A DNA stretch of 64,000 nt from Natronolimnobius sp. AArcel1 (lineage in GTDB: Archaea; Halobacteriota; Halobacteria; Halobacteriales; Natrialbaceae): the NCBI RefSeq assembly GCF_011043775.1, contig NZ_JAAKXY010000001.1:535617-599616 (forward strand), given 5' to 3'. Positions 1 through 8,686 of this stretch are shown here, piece after piece. A program made the position numbers and the translations under genes. Position 1 is the stretch's first letter. Every line of letters begins with the position of its first letter. Below the pieces are notes generated by a model. The model ran no database searches, was not told the origin of the DNA, and saw only the letters and a list, made by a program, of their open reading frames with translations.

Positions 1-1
1 C

Positions 2-424
2 GCCATCGGTCTTCCGGCAGCGATGGCCGTCTTTCTCGTCCTCATTGTGGCCCTCGAGATCGCAGGACAAACAACGCTCCTCTCGTCGACACTCGGCCTC
101 GTCGGACTGGCCGCGTGTGCGCTCGTGATCGGACTGCAGGTCGCTGTCGAAGTCAGTGCCATTTCCGAACGCGGTACCGACGCACTGCGTCGCGGTTCGC
201 CGCCCGCAACGACCGCACGATACGTCGCCGTGTCGCTGGTGGCTGGCGCAACCGCCCTGTTTTTGCTCGCAGTCACCGGCATTGGGCTCTCGGCTGCGCT
301 TGGGGCCGTTCGTGGGGACTCCCTCGAGCCCGGCCTGTTGATCGGCCTCGCTGGGGCGTACGTGCTCTATCGCAGTGTAGAGGCGTTTGCTGCGGGTATC
401 CGGGATGAACAGCCCCGCTCGTAG
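2..424 (+). CDS. Membrane protein, 5' end cut by window edge
   Basis: The reading frame is open from base 2, before the first visible ATG at 23, so the true start probably lies outside the window. The visible product has three to four hydrophobic segments (about residues 8-25, 30-48, 75-100 and 112-130) joined by a polar loop around ISERGTDALRRGS, and a charged C-terminus. It looks like a small integral membrane protein of unknown function. It ends 54 bp before the Bat-type regulator on the same strand. No catalytic motif is visible. Confidence 0.7.
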   Translation, partial: AIGLPAAMAVFLVLIVALEIAGQTTLLSSTLGLVGLAACALVIGLQVAVEVSAISERGTDALRRGSPPATTARYVAVSLVAGATALFLLAVTGIGLSAALGAVRGDSLEPGLLIGLAGAYVLYRSVEAFAAGIRDEQPRS

Positions 425-478
425 GGACTCCCATCGCGACCGATGGATTCTATCCACCGGCCGTCGTAGAGCCATCGA

Positions 479-3409
479 ATGGGTTTTGCATACGCCGACG
501 ACGAGCCACGAGTCATCGTCGTCGAACCGGCCGCGGACGTCGAACCAATCACGGTCGAGCGAGAGTTCGCAGCCAGCGTGTCGACAGTCCCAACGGCCAC
601 AGACGCCCTCGAAGCGATCTCGAGCGGCGATCTCGACTGTCTCGTTACGCCACAGCGTCTCACCGACGGCTCCGGCCTCGCATTGCTCGAGCGCGTTCGC
701 GAACGCAGTGAGGTGCCAGTCGTCCTCGCCCCGTGGAACGGGGACGAGTCACTGGCGAGCGATGCGGTCGCAGCGGGAGTGACAGAATACGTTCCACGAG
801 ACGATGACGCCGCAGCCGACGCCCTCGCGGGGGCACTCGAGCGCGCCCTCGAGACTGGCCACGAACGCGCCGAAACGAAGGCTCGAGCCCGCCAGTTCGA
901 TGCGATTTTCGACGACCCTGAGACGGCAGCGTGGGTGCTCGCCCCCGATGGTCACATTCGACGGGCGAACGAGGCTGCACGCGAGGTGATGGACAGCGCA
1001 GATGGAAACGAGCGGACGTTTCCGGAGTTGGCGTGGTTCGACGCCGTCGACGGGGGCGAGACCACGGTATCGCAGGTACTCGAGCGCGCACTCGAGGAGA
1101 GAAGCGTCGTCCGCCAGGAGCTTCGGCGAACGATGCACGACGCGGGGCCACAGACGCTCGAACTTTCCATGCGGCCGGTGATCGACGGTGAGACGGTTAC
1201 CGCCGTCCTCGTACGGATGAGCGACGTCACCGAACGTGCGCGTCTCGAGGCCGAACTCCGAGAGTCCGAGGAACTCCATCGGGTGACGCTGAACAACATG
1301 ACCGATACGATTCTCATTACGGACGAGACGGGTGCGTTCACCTATGTCTGCCCGAACGTCCACTTTATCTTCGGCTACTCGGACGACGAAATCCACGAAA
1401 TGGGAACCATTGATACCTTGCTCGAGCCTGATCTGTTCGACCGGGAGGAACTCGCCGCCGAGGGCGTCCTGACAAATATCGAGTGTACGGCGACGGATCA
1501 GGCCGGCCGCGAACACACGCTGTTGGTCACCGTCCGCGAAGTGTCGATTCAGGACGGGACGTTACTGTATAGCTGTCGTGACATCACGAAACGCAAGCGC
1601 CGCGAGGAGGCGCTAACGGCATTGCACCGGACCTCACAGGACTTGCTGTACGCCGAAACAGACCACGAAATCGCAACCGCTATCGTCGAGGCGTCGGCGG
1701 ACGTCCTCGACCTGGACGCCAGCGCCGCGTTTCTGTTCGATACCGACGAAAACGTGTTGCGTCCGGTCGCCCACTCCCGCGAGATGACCGCTCTACACGG
1801 GCCGCTCGCGCCACGGAGAGCCACTCGAGACAGCATTACGGGCGACGTGTTCGTCGAGGGGGAGAGTCATTTCTACCGTGACGTGCAGGAGTCACCGCTG
1901 TTTTCGAATCCGACGACAGATATCAAAAGCGTAGGCATCGTTCCACTCGGCGACCACGGCGTGTTCCTTGTTGGTACTGACGAACCGGATGCCTTCGATG
2001 AGGTACTGTGTGAGTTGACCGATCTGCTGGCGACGACAGCCGAGGCGGCACTTGATCGGGTCAAACGCGAGCGCGGGCTCCGCGAACGAGATCGGACGCT
2101 CAAACAGCGGAATCGACAGCTCGCTCGGCTCAATCGAGTCAACGAGATCATCCGCGAAATCGACGTCGCACTCGTTCGCGCTGAGACGCGCGAGGAGATC
2201 GAACGCGCAGTCTGCGATCGGTTGACGACGGCCGACCGGTTCTCGTTCGCCTGGATCGGTGCTGTCAACGCTGGCAGCGATGAACTCGTTCCGCGGACGC
2301 GCGCCGAAACTGGACGCGGTAGCGACTACCTCGATGGCGTTTCACTCCACCTCGAGCGTGACGGCGACGACGTGGATGACTCACACAGCGAACCGGCGGT
2401 CAGAACAGCCCGCAATCGTGAGGTGACAATCGTCGACAACGTCGCGACTGACCTGCGCGACGCCGCCTGGCGGTCCGAAGCACTCGCCCGCGAGTACCAC
2501 TCAGTAATCAGCGTCCCAATCGCCTACGATGAGTTCACCTATGGGGTGTTGACCGTCTACGCCGATCGGCCGGACGCCATTGACGAGATGACGCGGGCTG
2601 TCCTCGCGGAACTCGGCGAGATCGTTGCCTCGGCAATCGCTGGCATCGAGCGCAAGAGCGCGCTGCTTTCCGAGTCGAGTACACGCCTCGAGTTCGACGT
2701 TGCCGATCCGGGGTTCGTCCTCTCACGGCTGGCCAGTCATAGCGAGTGTACGCTCTCGGTCGACGGCGGTGTTCGCCAGCGCGAAACCGGCGTCACGATC
2801 TTTGCGACAGTCGAGGGCGCGTCCGCTGGAGACGTTGTTCGCGCAGCCGACGACCTCGTTGCGATCGAGCACGCGTGGGTTCTGGGTGGTGACCGTACCG
2901 AGACAACGCCAGACAAGAGCGTCGGCGAGAGCGACAGTAATCGCGGCGACGACGGTAATGGCGCGACCGTCGTCCTGGCACTCGCTGGCCCGTCGCTTGC
3001 CTCACAACTCGCTGACCACGGTGCGGTGTTGCGCCACGTTGAGGCGACGCCGGAGCATGCTCGCCTGGTCGTCGAAGTCCCTCACGGCGTCGACGAGCGA
3101 AAGACCGCCGACGTCGTTTCGCACACGCTCGCAGACGTCACTCTTCGCTCGAAACAATCTGTTGAGCGAACGACCGGGCGAGACATGCGATCGACACTGC
3201 TCGAGCGAGTGACCGACCGACAACTCGAGGTCGTTCAGTTCGCGTACTACGGCGGCTACTTCCAGTCGCCACGCGAGCAATCCGGCGAGGAGATTGCCGA
3301 GACGCTCGATATTTCGCCGGCAGCGTTCTACCAGCACAACCGGACTGTCCAGCGGAAACTCTTCGAACTGGTGTTCGACGAGTGGGGGCTTCCGACGGTC
3401 GACGAATAA
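479..3409 (+). CDS. Bat-type multi-sensor transcriptional regulator (PAS/GAF, HTH_10)
   Basis: A 976-aa cytosolic sensor-regulator. Domains in order: receiver-like (about 10-125), PAS (139-255), PAS (264-375), GAF (377-520), a short coiled coil, GAF (550-700), a bacterio-opsin-activator domain (731-890), and a C-terminal HTH_10 DNA-binding domain from about 905 with the typical TDRQLEVVQFAYYGGYF start and EEIAETLDISPAAFYQHNR helix-turn-helix. The receiver has Pro where the phospho-accepting Asp is expected (CLVTPQRL), so it is probably not phosphorylated there. It probably senses redox, light or small ligands and regulates genes directly. A spacer of about 50 aa rich in Asp, Gly and Asn interrupts the Bat domain near residue 815. 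The ligand is unknown. Confidence 0.9.
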   Translation: MGFAYADDEPRVIVVEPAADVEPITVEREFAASVSTVPTATDALEAISSGDLDCLVTPQRLTDGSGLALLERVRERSEVPVVLAPWNGDESLASDAVAAGVTEYVPRDDDAAADALAGALERALETGHERAETKARARQFDAIFDDPETAAWVLAPDGHIRRANEAAREVMDSADGNERTFPELAWFDAVDGGETTVSQVLERALEERSVVRQELRRTMHDAGPQTLELSMRPVIDGETVTAVLVRMSDVTERARLEAELRESEELHRVTLNNMTDTILITDETGAFTYVCPNVHFIFGYSDDEIHEMGTIDTLLEPDLFDREELAAEGVLTNIECTATDQAGREHTLLVTVREVSIQDGTLLYSCRDITKRKRREEALTALHRTSQDLLYAETDHEIATAIVEASADVLDLDASAAFLFDTDENVLRPVAHSREMTALHGPLAPRRATRDSITGDVFVEGESHFYRDVQESPLFSNPTTDIKSVGIVPLGDHGVFLVGTDEPDAFDEVLCELTDLLATTAEAALDRVKRERGLRERDRTLKQRNRQLARLNRVNEIIREIDVALVRAETREEIERAVCDRLTTADRFSFAWIGAVNAGSDELVPRTRAETGRGSDYLDGVSLHLERDGDDVDDSHSEPAVRTARNREVTIVDNVATDLRDAAWRSEALAREYHSVISVPIAYDEFTYGVLTVYADRPDAIDEMTRAVLAELGEIVASAIAGIERKSALLSESSTRLEFDVADPGFVLSRLASHSECTLSVDGGVRQRETGVTIFATVEGASAGDVVRAADDLVAIEHAWVLGGDRTETTPDKSVGESDSNRGDDGNGATVVLALAGPSLASQLADHGAVLRHVEATPEHARLVVEVPHGVDERKTADVVSHTLADVTLRSKQSVERTTGRDMRSTLLERVTDRQLEVVQFAYYGGYFQSPREQSGEEIAETLDISPAAFYQHNRTVQRKLFELVFDEWGLPTVDE

Positions 3410-3410
3410 G

Positions 3411-3428
3411 GGGTTGAATAATGAACCC
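3411..3428. terminator. Short hairpin just after the Bat-type gene
   Basis: Arms GGGTT and AACCC enclose an 8-nt loop, starting two bases after the stop codon. The stem is only 5 bp and no T-tract follows, so a role in 3'-end formation is a guess. Confidence 0.25.
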
Positions 3429-3486
3429 TCATCGTCGAGTCTGGTGTGATAGTCAACGGCCACATATATCCTAATATCCCTATTAT

Positions 3487-3494
3487 TCTTAAAT
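3487..3494 (+). promoter_or_regulatory. TATA box for zinc ribbon-gdh unit
   Basis: The sequence TCTTAAAT is centred 26 nt before the ATG at 3517, the spacing expected for a leaderless haloarchaeal transcript. Confidence 0.55.
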
Positions 3495-3516
3495 CGAAGT
3501 CGGCCTGACTCCATCC

Positions 3517-3657
3517 ATGAAAGACGTCTATTTCGACCCACGTGAGGAATCGTCGTATGAGTGCTTTGAGTGTGGAACCGTTGTGAACACAGCAACCCCG
3601 AAATCCTGCCCGAACTGCGGTGCAGACATGCGAAACCGGCAAACACCGATTGAGTAA
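3517..3657 (+). CDS. Small rubrerythrin-like zinc-ribbon protein (46 aa)
   Basis: Forty-six codons starting 26 nt after a TATA-like box. Two CxxC knuckles (CFEC near residue 16, CPNC near 31) make a compact zinc ribbon of the rubrerythrin-like type common in haloarchaea. The stop lies only 4 bp before the glutamate dehydrogenase ATG, so the two are probably co-transcribed. A second, non-identical protein of this class is at 42844-42987. The partner or target is unknown. Regulation of, or iron/redox coupling to, the dehydrogenase is possible but not shown. Confidence 0.75.
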   Translation: MKDVYFDPREESSYECFECGTVVNTATPKSCPNCGADMRNRQTPIE

Positions 3658-3661
3658 TACA

Positions 3662-4981
3662 ATGGCCTCTCACGAGCAGTCGGCATCGACGAGCGACGCA
3701 TCGACGACAGCAACGGATGCGGAGTCACAGACGGAGACAGAACCCGAAACCGCCCTCGAGACGGCGCGCCGACAGCTTGCTCGCGCAGGTTCGCAACTCG
3801 AGATTGACGAGGCGATTCGAGAGCGACTCGCCCATCCCGCAAAGGTCCACGAGGTGACGATTCCACTCGAGCGCGACGACGGGACCGTCGAGGTGTTTAC
3901 TGGCTACCGCGCCCAACACGACAGCGTGCGCGGTCCGTACAAGGGTGGACTGCGCTACCATCCCGAGGTGAGCCGCGACGAATGTGTCGGCCTCTCGATG
4001 TGGATGACGTGGAAGTGTGCCGTTATGGACCTCCCCTTCGGCGGCGCGAAAGGCGGCATCGTCGTCGACCCGAAATCGCTCTCAGCAGCCGAAAAGGAAC
4101 GACTCACGCGCCGGTTCACACAGGAAATTCGCGATGCGATCGGGCCGAACAGAGATATTCCGGCTCCTGATATGGGGACCGATCCCGCGACGATGGCCTG
4201 GATTATGGACGCCTACAGCATGCAAGAAGGCGAGACAATTCCGGGCGTCGTTACCGGGAAACCGCCCGCAGTCGGCGGCTCCTACGGCCGCGAGGAAGCC
4301 CCCGGCCGCAGCGTTGCGATCGTCACCCGTGAGACCTGCGAGTACGAAGACCAGCCGCTCTCTGAGACCACCGTCGCCGTCCAAGGCTTCGGCAGCGTCG
4401 GCGCGAGCGCCGCCCGCTTGCTCGAGGAGTGGGGTGCAACCGTCGTCGCCGTCTCAGACGTTAACGGCGCGGTCTACGAACCGGACGGGCTGGATGTCGC
4501 CTCGATCCCATCCCACGATGAGGAACCCGAGGCCGTCACTCGCAACGCAGACGATGTCCTCGAGAACGAGGCACTGCTCGAACTCGACGTCGATGTGTTG
4601 ATTCCAGCGGCCGTTGGGAACGCAATCACGGCCGAAAACGCCGGTCAGATTCAGGCAGATATCGTCGTCGAAGGCGCGAACGGGCCGACAACGTTCGCTG
4701 CCGATTCGATCCTCGAGGAACGCGGTATCACTGTCGTCCCCGACATCCTCGCGAACGCCGGCGGGGTGACGGTGAGTTACTTCGAGTGGCTGCAGGACAT
4801 CAACCGGCGATCGTGGAGTCTCAAGCGCGTCAACGACGAACTCGAGACAGAGATGGTTCGGGCTTGGAACGACGTGCGCTCGGAAGTCGACGACCAGGAC
4901 ATTCGCTGGCGAGATGCAGCCTACGTTGTTGCTCTCTCGCGTATCGCCGCGGCGCATGACGCGCGCGGACTCTGGCCCTGA
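3662..4981 (+). CDS. gdhA: Glutamate dehydrogenase (Glu/Leu/Phe/Val family)
   Basis: This 439-aa enzyme catalyses reversible oxidative deamination of glutamate to 2-oxoglutarate and ammonia with NAD(P). The substrate-binding segment [11 protein letters not shown] (about residue 92), the catalytic-lysine stretch PFGGAKGG (about 125) and the dinucleotide loop [15 protein letters not shown] (about 240) are all intact, and the length is normal. The ATG at 3662 is preferred because the upstream in-frame ATG at 3620 lies inside the zinc-ribbon gene. The Ala/Ser/Thr/Glu-rich first 35 residues are an acidic extension typical of haloarchaeal paralogues. Cofactor preference cannot be read from sequence alone. 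Confidence 0.93.
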   Translation: MASHEQSASTSDASTTATDAESQTETEPETALETARRQLARAGSQLEIDEAIRERLAHPAKVHEVTIPLERDDGTVEVFTGYRAQHDSVRGPYKGGLRYHPEVSRDECVGLSMWMTWKCAVMDLPFGGAKGGIVVDPKSLSAAEKERLTRRFTQEIRDAIGPNRDIPAPDMGTDPATMAWIMDAYSMQEGETIPGVVTGKPPAVGGSYGREEAPGRSVAIVTRETCEYEDQPLSETTVAVQGFGSVGASAARLLEEWGATVVAVSDVNGAVYEPDGLDVASIPSHDEEPEAVTRNADDVLENEALLELDVDVLIPAAVGNAITAENAGQIQADIVVEGANGPTTFAADSILEERGITVVPDILANAGGVTVSYFEWLQDINRRSWSLKRVNDELETEMVRAWNDVRSEVDDQDIRWRDAAYVVALSRIAAAHDARGLWP

Positions 4982-5123
4982 GATGAGGTGCAGTCTCCTA
5001 CTCACGGTGTACCCATCGGAACGGACGGCTTGCTCGAGGACGATCCGCACTCGGGCCCCACTGATCGGTTTACCCGGTTGATAATTGGATGTCGACACAT
5101 AATTAATACACTATTTATCCATA

Positions 5124-5132
5124 CTTATTTAG
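5124..5132 (+). promoter_or_regulatory. TATA box for histidine kinase
   Basis: CTTATTTAG is centred 28 nt before the GTG at 5156. It supports a leaderless mRNA and the GTG start. Confidence 0.55.
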
Positions 5133-5155
5133 TGCTCTACAGCGGGACGTGAAGT

Positions 5156-6994
5156 GTGTCAACAAGTGACCGACTCCTGGTCGTCAGTGAGCCACTGCGA
5201 CGGCGATCACAGCGCGACGCATTGCGTGCTGGTGGCTTCACATTCGAGGAAGTGGCCGACGCGACAGCGGCACTCGAGCGATTCGATGCGGAGCCGTTCG
5301 AGGGAGTCGTGATGGCGTTTGAGCAAGCGGATGAGAGCAGACTCGAGATCTGTGAGGCGATCCGAGCACGTGATCAGGCGTGTCCGGTCATCGTCGTGGG
5401 GGAGCAACCGCAAGCGGCAGTCGGTGCGGTGCTGTTCGACGTGGATGCGACGGCCTACGTTCGACGCGACGCGCCCACGGAGACGCTAGTTGAGACGTGT
5501 CGGTCGGCTGTCGATCAGTACCGACGCTGTCGGGATGCAACTCGAGTGGCGAAAGCTGGTGGAGCAGGGCAGTGTCTCGTCCGCGATGGCATTCTCACGT
5601 ACGTGACGCCATCGCTCGGGAAACTATTCGGAACAGATCCCGCTGCGCTCGAGGGGAGTCCGTTTACTGACCTCATCACGCCAGCCCATCGCGACCGGGT
5701 GGCGAACGAACTGGCGACGGTCGAGCAGCCTCGAGAGATGCAGTTTTCAGTCGCCGCAGACGACGGCGGGCGGCGAACGTTTCACGTACAATGGCGGCCA
5801 GCGGGCGAAGAACTCGTCGGAACCGTTATCGAAGATACCGAGCGAACTCGACGGATACAATCCTTAGAACGCGACGCAGCGATGCTCGAGTCGTTACTGG
5901 AGCACCTGCCGATTTCGATCTACTTCAAGGACAGAGCGAGTCGACACGAGCGAGTCAGTGAGTACATGACGAAGAACAACCCCGAAGCGTTCATCGAGAA
6001 CAACGAGGGAAAGATTCACCCTCATGCCGAGGACCTCATCGGGAAGACGGACTTCGATCTCTACGCGACGGCGCTCGCTGAGGAGGCAATCGAGGACGAC
6101 CGAACGGTCATCGACAACGAAGCGACGATCACGGGACGCATTGAGGCGACCAGAACGGGCACGGGTCAGGAATTGTATACATCGACGACGAAAGCGCCAT
6201 GGTACGACACGGACGGACGTGTGGCCGGCGTCGTCGGTGTCACGCTCGATATCACCGATCGCGTCACCTCTCGGAAGGAACTCGAGCGCCACAACGAGCG
6301 CCTCTCGGAATTCGCCGAAGTGTTGACCCATGACCTGCGAAATCCGGTTAACGTCGCTCAGGGCTATATCGACGTTTTGCAGACGGAGTACGACCGCGAG
6401 GCAATCGATGCCTGCGAACGATCGCTCGAGCGCATCAGCCGGCTGATCGACGAAATCCGGGAGTTCGTCCTGCAGGGTCGCTCCGTCGAATCGCCAGAGC
6501 CCGTCGGCTTGCGTGCGGTCGCGAGACAAGCCTGGAAGACGGTCGACACCAAGGATGCCACCCTCGAGGTAGAGACGACACGCCGCGTGTACGCTGACCC
6601 CGAGCGCCTGCAGCGGTTACTCGAGAATCTGTTTCGAAATGCAATCGAACACGGACTGCCCGACCACCACTCCTCAGACGCGAGGAACGAAGCGGACAAC
6701 ACTGCCGCGGACCCGTCGCTGACAGTTCGCCTCGAGTGGACCGGAACTGGGTTCGCCGTTGTCGATGACGGCTCCGGCCTGTCAGAGTCGGGTGACGAGT
6801 TGGAACTGCTGTTCGAACGGGGGTATACGACCGCACGAACCGGGACAGGGTTTGGGCTTTCAATCGTTCGTGATATTGCCAACGCTCATGGCTGGAGTGT
6901 GTCGGCCGCGACCGGCACGGACGGCGGTGCACGATTCGAATTCGAGAACGTGGTCGTTGTCGATGAGGACATCGGTCAGACGTACGGACTGTGA
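5156..6994 (+). CDS. PAS-domain sensor histidine kinase with pseudo-receiver
   Basis: A 612-aa soluble kinase starting with GTG, supported by a TATA box 28 nt upstream. Order: receiver-like domain (1-120), PAS (about 130-235), PAS_4 (about 245-375), HisKA dimerisation helix with the phospho-His in THDLRNP (about 392), and an HATPase with N-box LFRNAIEHG (about 492), G1 DDGSG (about 537) and G2 GTGFGLSIV (about 563). The phospho-Asp site of the receiver-like domain is Ala (VVMAFEQ), so it is probably a protein-interaction module. No membrane helices are present. No cognate response regulator lies next to it. Confidence 0.9.
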   Translation: MSTSDRLLVVSEPLRRRSQRDALRAGGFTFEEVADATAALERFDAEPFEGVVMAFEQADESRLEICEAIRARDQACPVIVVGEQPQAAVGAVLFDVDATAYVRRDAPTETLVETCRSAVDQYRRCRDATRVAKAGGAGQCLVRDGILTYVTPSLGKLFGTDPAALEGSPFTDLITPAHRDRVANELATVEQPREMQFSVAADDGGRRTFHVQWRPAGEELVGTVIEDTERTRRIQSLERDAAMLESLLEHLPISIYFKDRASRHERVSEYMTKNNPEAFIENNEGKIHPHAEDLIGKTDFDLYATALAEEAIEDDRTVIDNEATITGRIEATRTGTGQELYTSTTKAPWYDTDGRVAGVVGVTLDITDRVTSRKELERHNERLSEFAEVLTHDLRNPVNVAQGYIDVLQTEYDREAIDACERSLERISRLIDEIREFVLQGRSVESPEPVGLRAVARQAWKTVDTKDATLEVETTRRVYADPERLQRLLENLFRNAIEHGLPDHHSSDARNEADNTAADPSLTVRLEWTGTGFAVVDDGSGLSESGDELELLFERGYTTARTGTGFGLSIVRDIANAHGWSVSAATGTDGGARFEFENVVVVDEDIGQTYGL

Positions 6995-7066
6995 CTGCGT
7001 CTCCGACGTGCTGATTGGCACTGCCCGCGCTCGACGCGGCTCACACCGATAAGAGATCCGCATGAT

Positions 7067-7093
7067 GAGACCGATGAAAGAGGTAACGGTCTC
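7067..7093. repeat. Inverted repeat between kinase and nnrD-like gene
   Basis: Perfect 7-bp arms GAGACCG and CGGTCTC with a 13-nt spacer, 60 bp before the dehydratase ATG. It could be an operator for that gene or part of the kinase mRNA end. Confidence 0.35.
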
Positions 7094-7152
7094 GAGTAGG
7101 TGCCCGAACACGCCTGCCAAACGCCTACCCAGCCCGCACCACCAGGAACGGT

Positions 7153-7929
7153 ATGGGACGACTGCAACGAACGCTTTCGAACGTTTCTGAGATGACCGGC
7201 GTCGATAACGGCCGTGTTGTGGTCGTTGGCGGCAGTATCGACTATCCGACGCAGCCAGCAATTGTTGGTCTCGCAGCACTCCGGACCGGCTCAGATCACG
7301 TCCGCACGCTAGTGACAGAACACATCTATGAAATCGTCGCAAGCCAGTCACCAGACCTCCTTGCAAGCAGGTACTCGGGCGAACGCTTCACCGCAGACAC
7401 CATCGAGCAGGTCACTGAGTGGAGTGAGTGGGCCGACGTGCTCGTCATTGGCCCCGGATTAGTCGATGCCGATTCCGACGCCATCTGCGAGGCAATCGAC
7501 GCAACCGATGTCCCCGTCGTCGTCGACGCGCTCGCGATCAAACCCGCACTCGAGGCCGACCTCTCGAACGCTGTCTTGACCCCAAGTGGGTCCGAAGACG
7601 GCCCGATTTACGACGCGTACGACTCACTCGAGGCGTTCACCGAGGAGACGGGCGCAGTGATTACCCTGACTGGCGAGGTGGACGAAATCGTCACCGCGGG
7701 CGAGCGCCTGACAAATGAGACGGGAACATCGGCACTGGCAGTGGCTGGAACGGGCGATACACTCGCCGGGATCACTGCATCGTTGCTCGGGCAAGGCCTT
7801 GATCGACAGGAGGCCGCGGAACTGGCTGCCTGGATTCTCGGCAAAAGCGGCGAACTGGCAACGGCTGAGTACGGCCCCGGCATGGTCGCGACGGACGTCA
7901 TTGATCGGATTCCGAAGACGATTCGCTAG
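7153..7929 (+). CDS. nnrD: ADP-dependent NAD(P)H-hydrate dehydratase (YjeF C-terminal type)
   Basis: This 258-aa protein of the ribokinase-like YjeF C-terminal family dehydrates damaged (S)-NAD(P)H-hydrate back to NAD(P)H. The N-terminal GRVVVVGGSIDYPTQP, the central VLVIGPGL and the nucleotide motif AGTGDTLAG (about residue 200) match the family. The NAD(P)H-hydrate epimerase half found in fused archaeal versions is missing, so epimerisation needs another gene. The protein is short on the ADP-binding side, so a diverged relative with another substrate is possible. The methyltransferase follows after 43 bp and may be co-transcribed. Confidence 0.75.
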   Translation: MGRLQRTLSNVSEMTGVDNGRVVVVGGSIDYPTQPAIVGLAALRTGSDHVRTLVTEHIYEIVASQSPDLLASRYSGERFTADTIEQVTEWSEWADVLVIGPGLVDADSDAICEAIDATDVPVVVDALAIKPALEADLSNAVLTPSGSEDGPIYDAYDSLEAFTEETGAVITLTGEVDEIVTAGERLTNETGTSALAVAGTGDTLAGITASLLGQGLDRQEAAELAAWILGKSGELATAEYGPGMVATDVIDRIPKTIR

Positions 7930-7972
7930 CGACGAGCAAACGATTACCCGGTTTCCGCACGTATGGAGAGAT

Positions 7973-8662
7973 ATGTCCTCCCACACTGACTCGAGCGACA
8001 CCGGTTCGGACAGCGAGACGGTACACGATATCGCTCACCCGCGTTTCGCCGCGCTCTATGACCTGCTTCCCCAGCGACTATTGCTTGGCCCACATCGCGA
8101 GTCACTCGCCGTCGAACTGGCCGGACGCGTCCTCGAGATTGGGGCCGGAAACGGCGCGATGTTCCCATTCGTCGCCGAGGAGGCAGCGACCGACACACTC
8201 GAGTATCACGCAATCGAGCCGGATCCACATATGCGCGAGCGAGCAGTCGCCACAGCGCAAGAAACCGGGCTTGCGGTCGAGCTTCGGGATGCCCGCGCCG
8301 AGTCGTTGCCCTACCCGGACGACGCCTTCGACGTCGTCATCTCGAGTATGGTCTTTTGTACCGTCCAAGAGCCCGAAGCCGCTCTTTCTGAGGTTTTCCG
8401 CGTCCTCCGACCGGGTGGCGAGTTTCGCTTTCTCGAGCACGTCCGAGCAGATGGCTGGCGTGAAACTGGGCAGAACCTCCTGACTCCGGTATGGAAGCGC
8501 GCTGCCGGTGGCTGTCACCTGAATCGCGACACTGTTGGGCTGTTCGTCAGCCACGATGGCTTCGCAGTCGACGAGATTGAACGGCTTTCGTTCGGTGTCT
8601 TCCCTGCGACGCCGTTCGTACGCGGAACCCTGCACAAGAGACGCGAGACGGTCGGGATTTAA
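7973..8662 (+). CDS. Class I SAM-dependent methyltransferase (METTL7-like)
   Basis: A 229-aa Rossmann methyltransferase. SAM motif I is VLEIGAGNGAMF (about 52-63), the acidic motif II is HAIEPDPHM, and DAFDVVISSMVFCTV is motif IV. The later FLEHVRA and GGCHLNRDT segments resemble the METTL7/thiol-methyltransferase branch of Methyltransf_11, which is a resemblance only. The in-frame extension back to 7715 overlaps the dehydratase, so the ATG at 7973 with its Ser/Asp-rich haloarchaeal N-terminus is chosen. The substrate is unknown. Confidence 0.82.
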   Translation: MSSHTDSSDTGSDSETVHDIAHPRFAALYDLLPQRLLLGPHRESLAVELAGRVLEIGAGNGAMFPFVAEEAATDTLEYHAIEPDPHMRERAVATAQETGLAVELRDARAESLPYPDDAFDVVISSMVFCTVQEPEAALSEVFRVLRPGGEFRFLEHVRADGWRETGQNLLTPVWKRAAGGCHLNRDTVGLFVSHDGFAVDEIERLSFGVFPATPFVRGTLHKRRETVGI

Positions 8663-8686
8663 CGCTGTCCAACCCTGAGTACTCCC

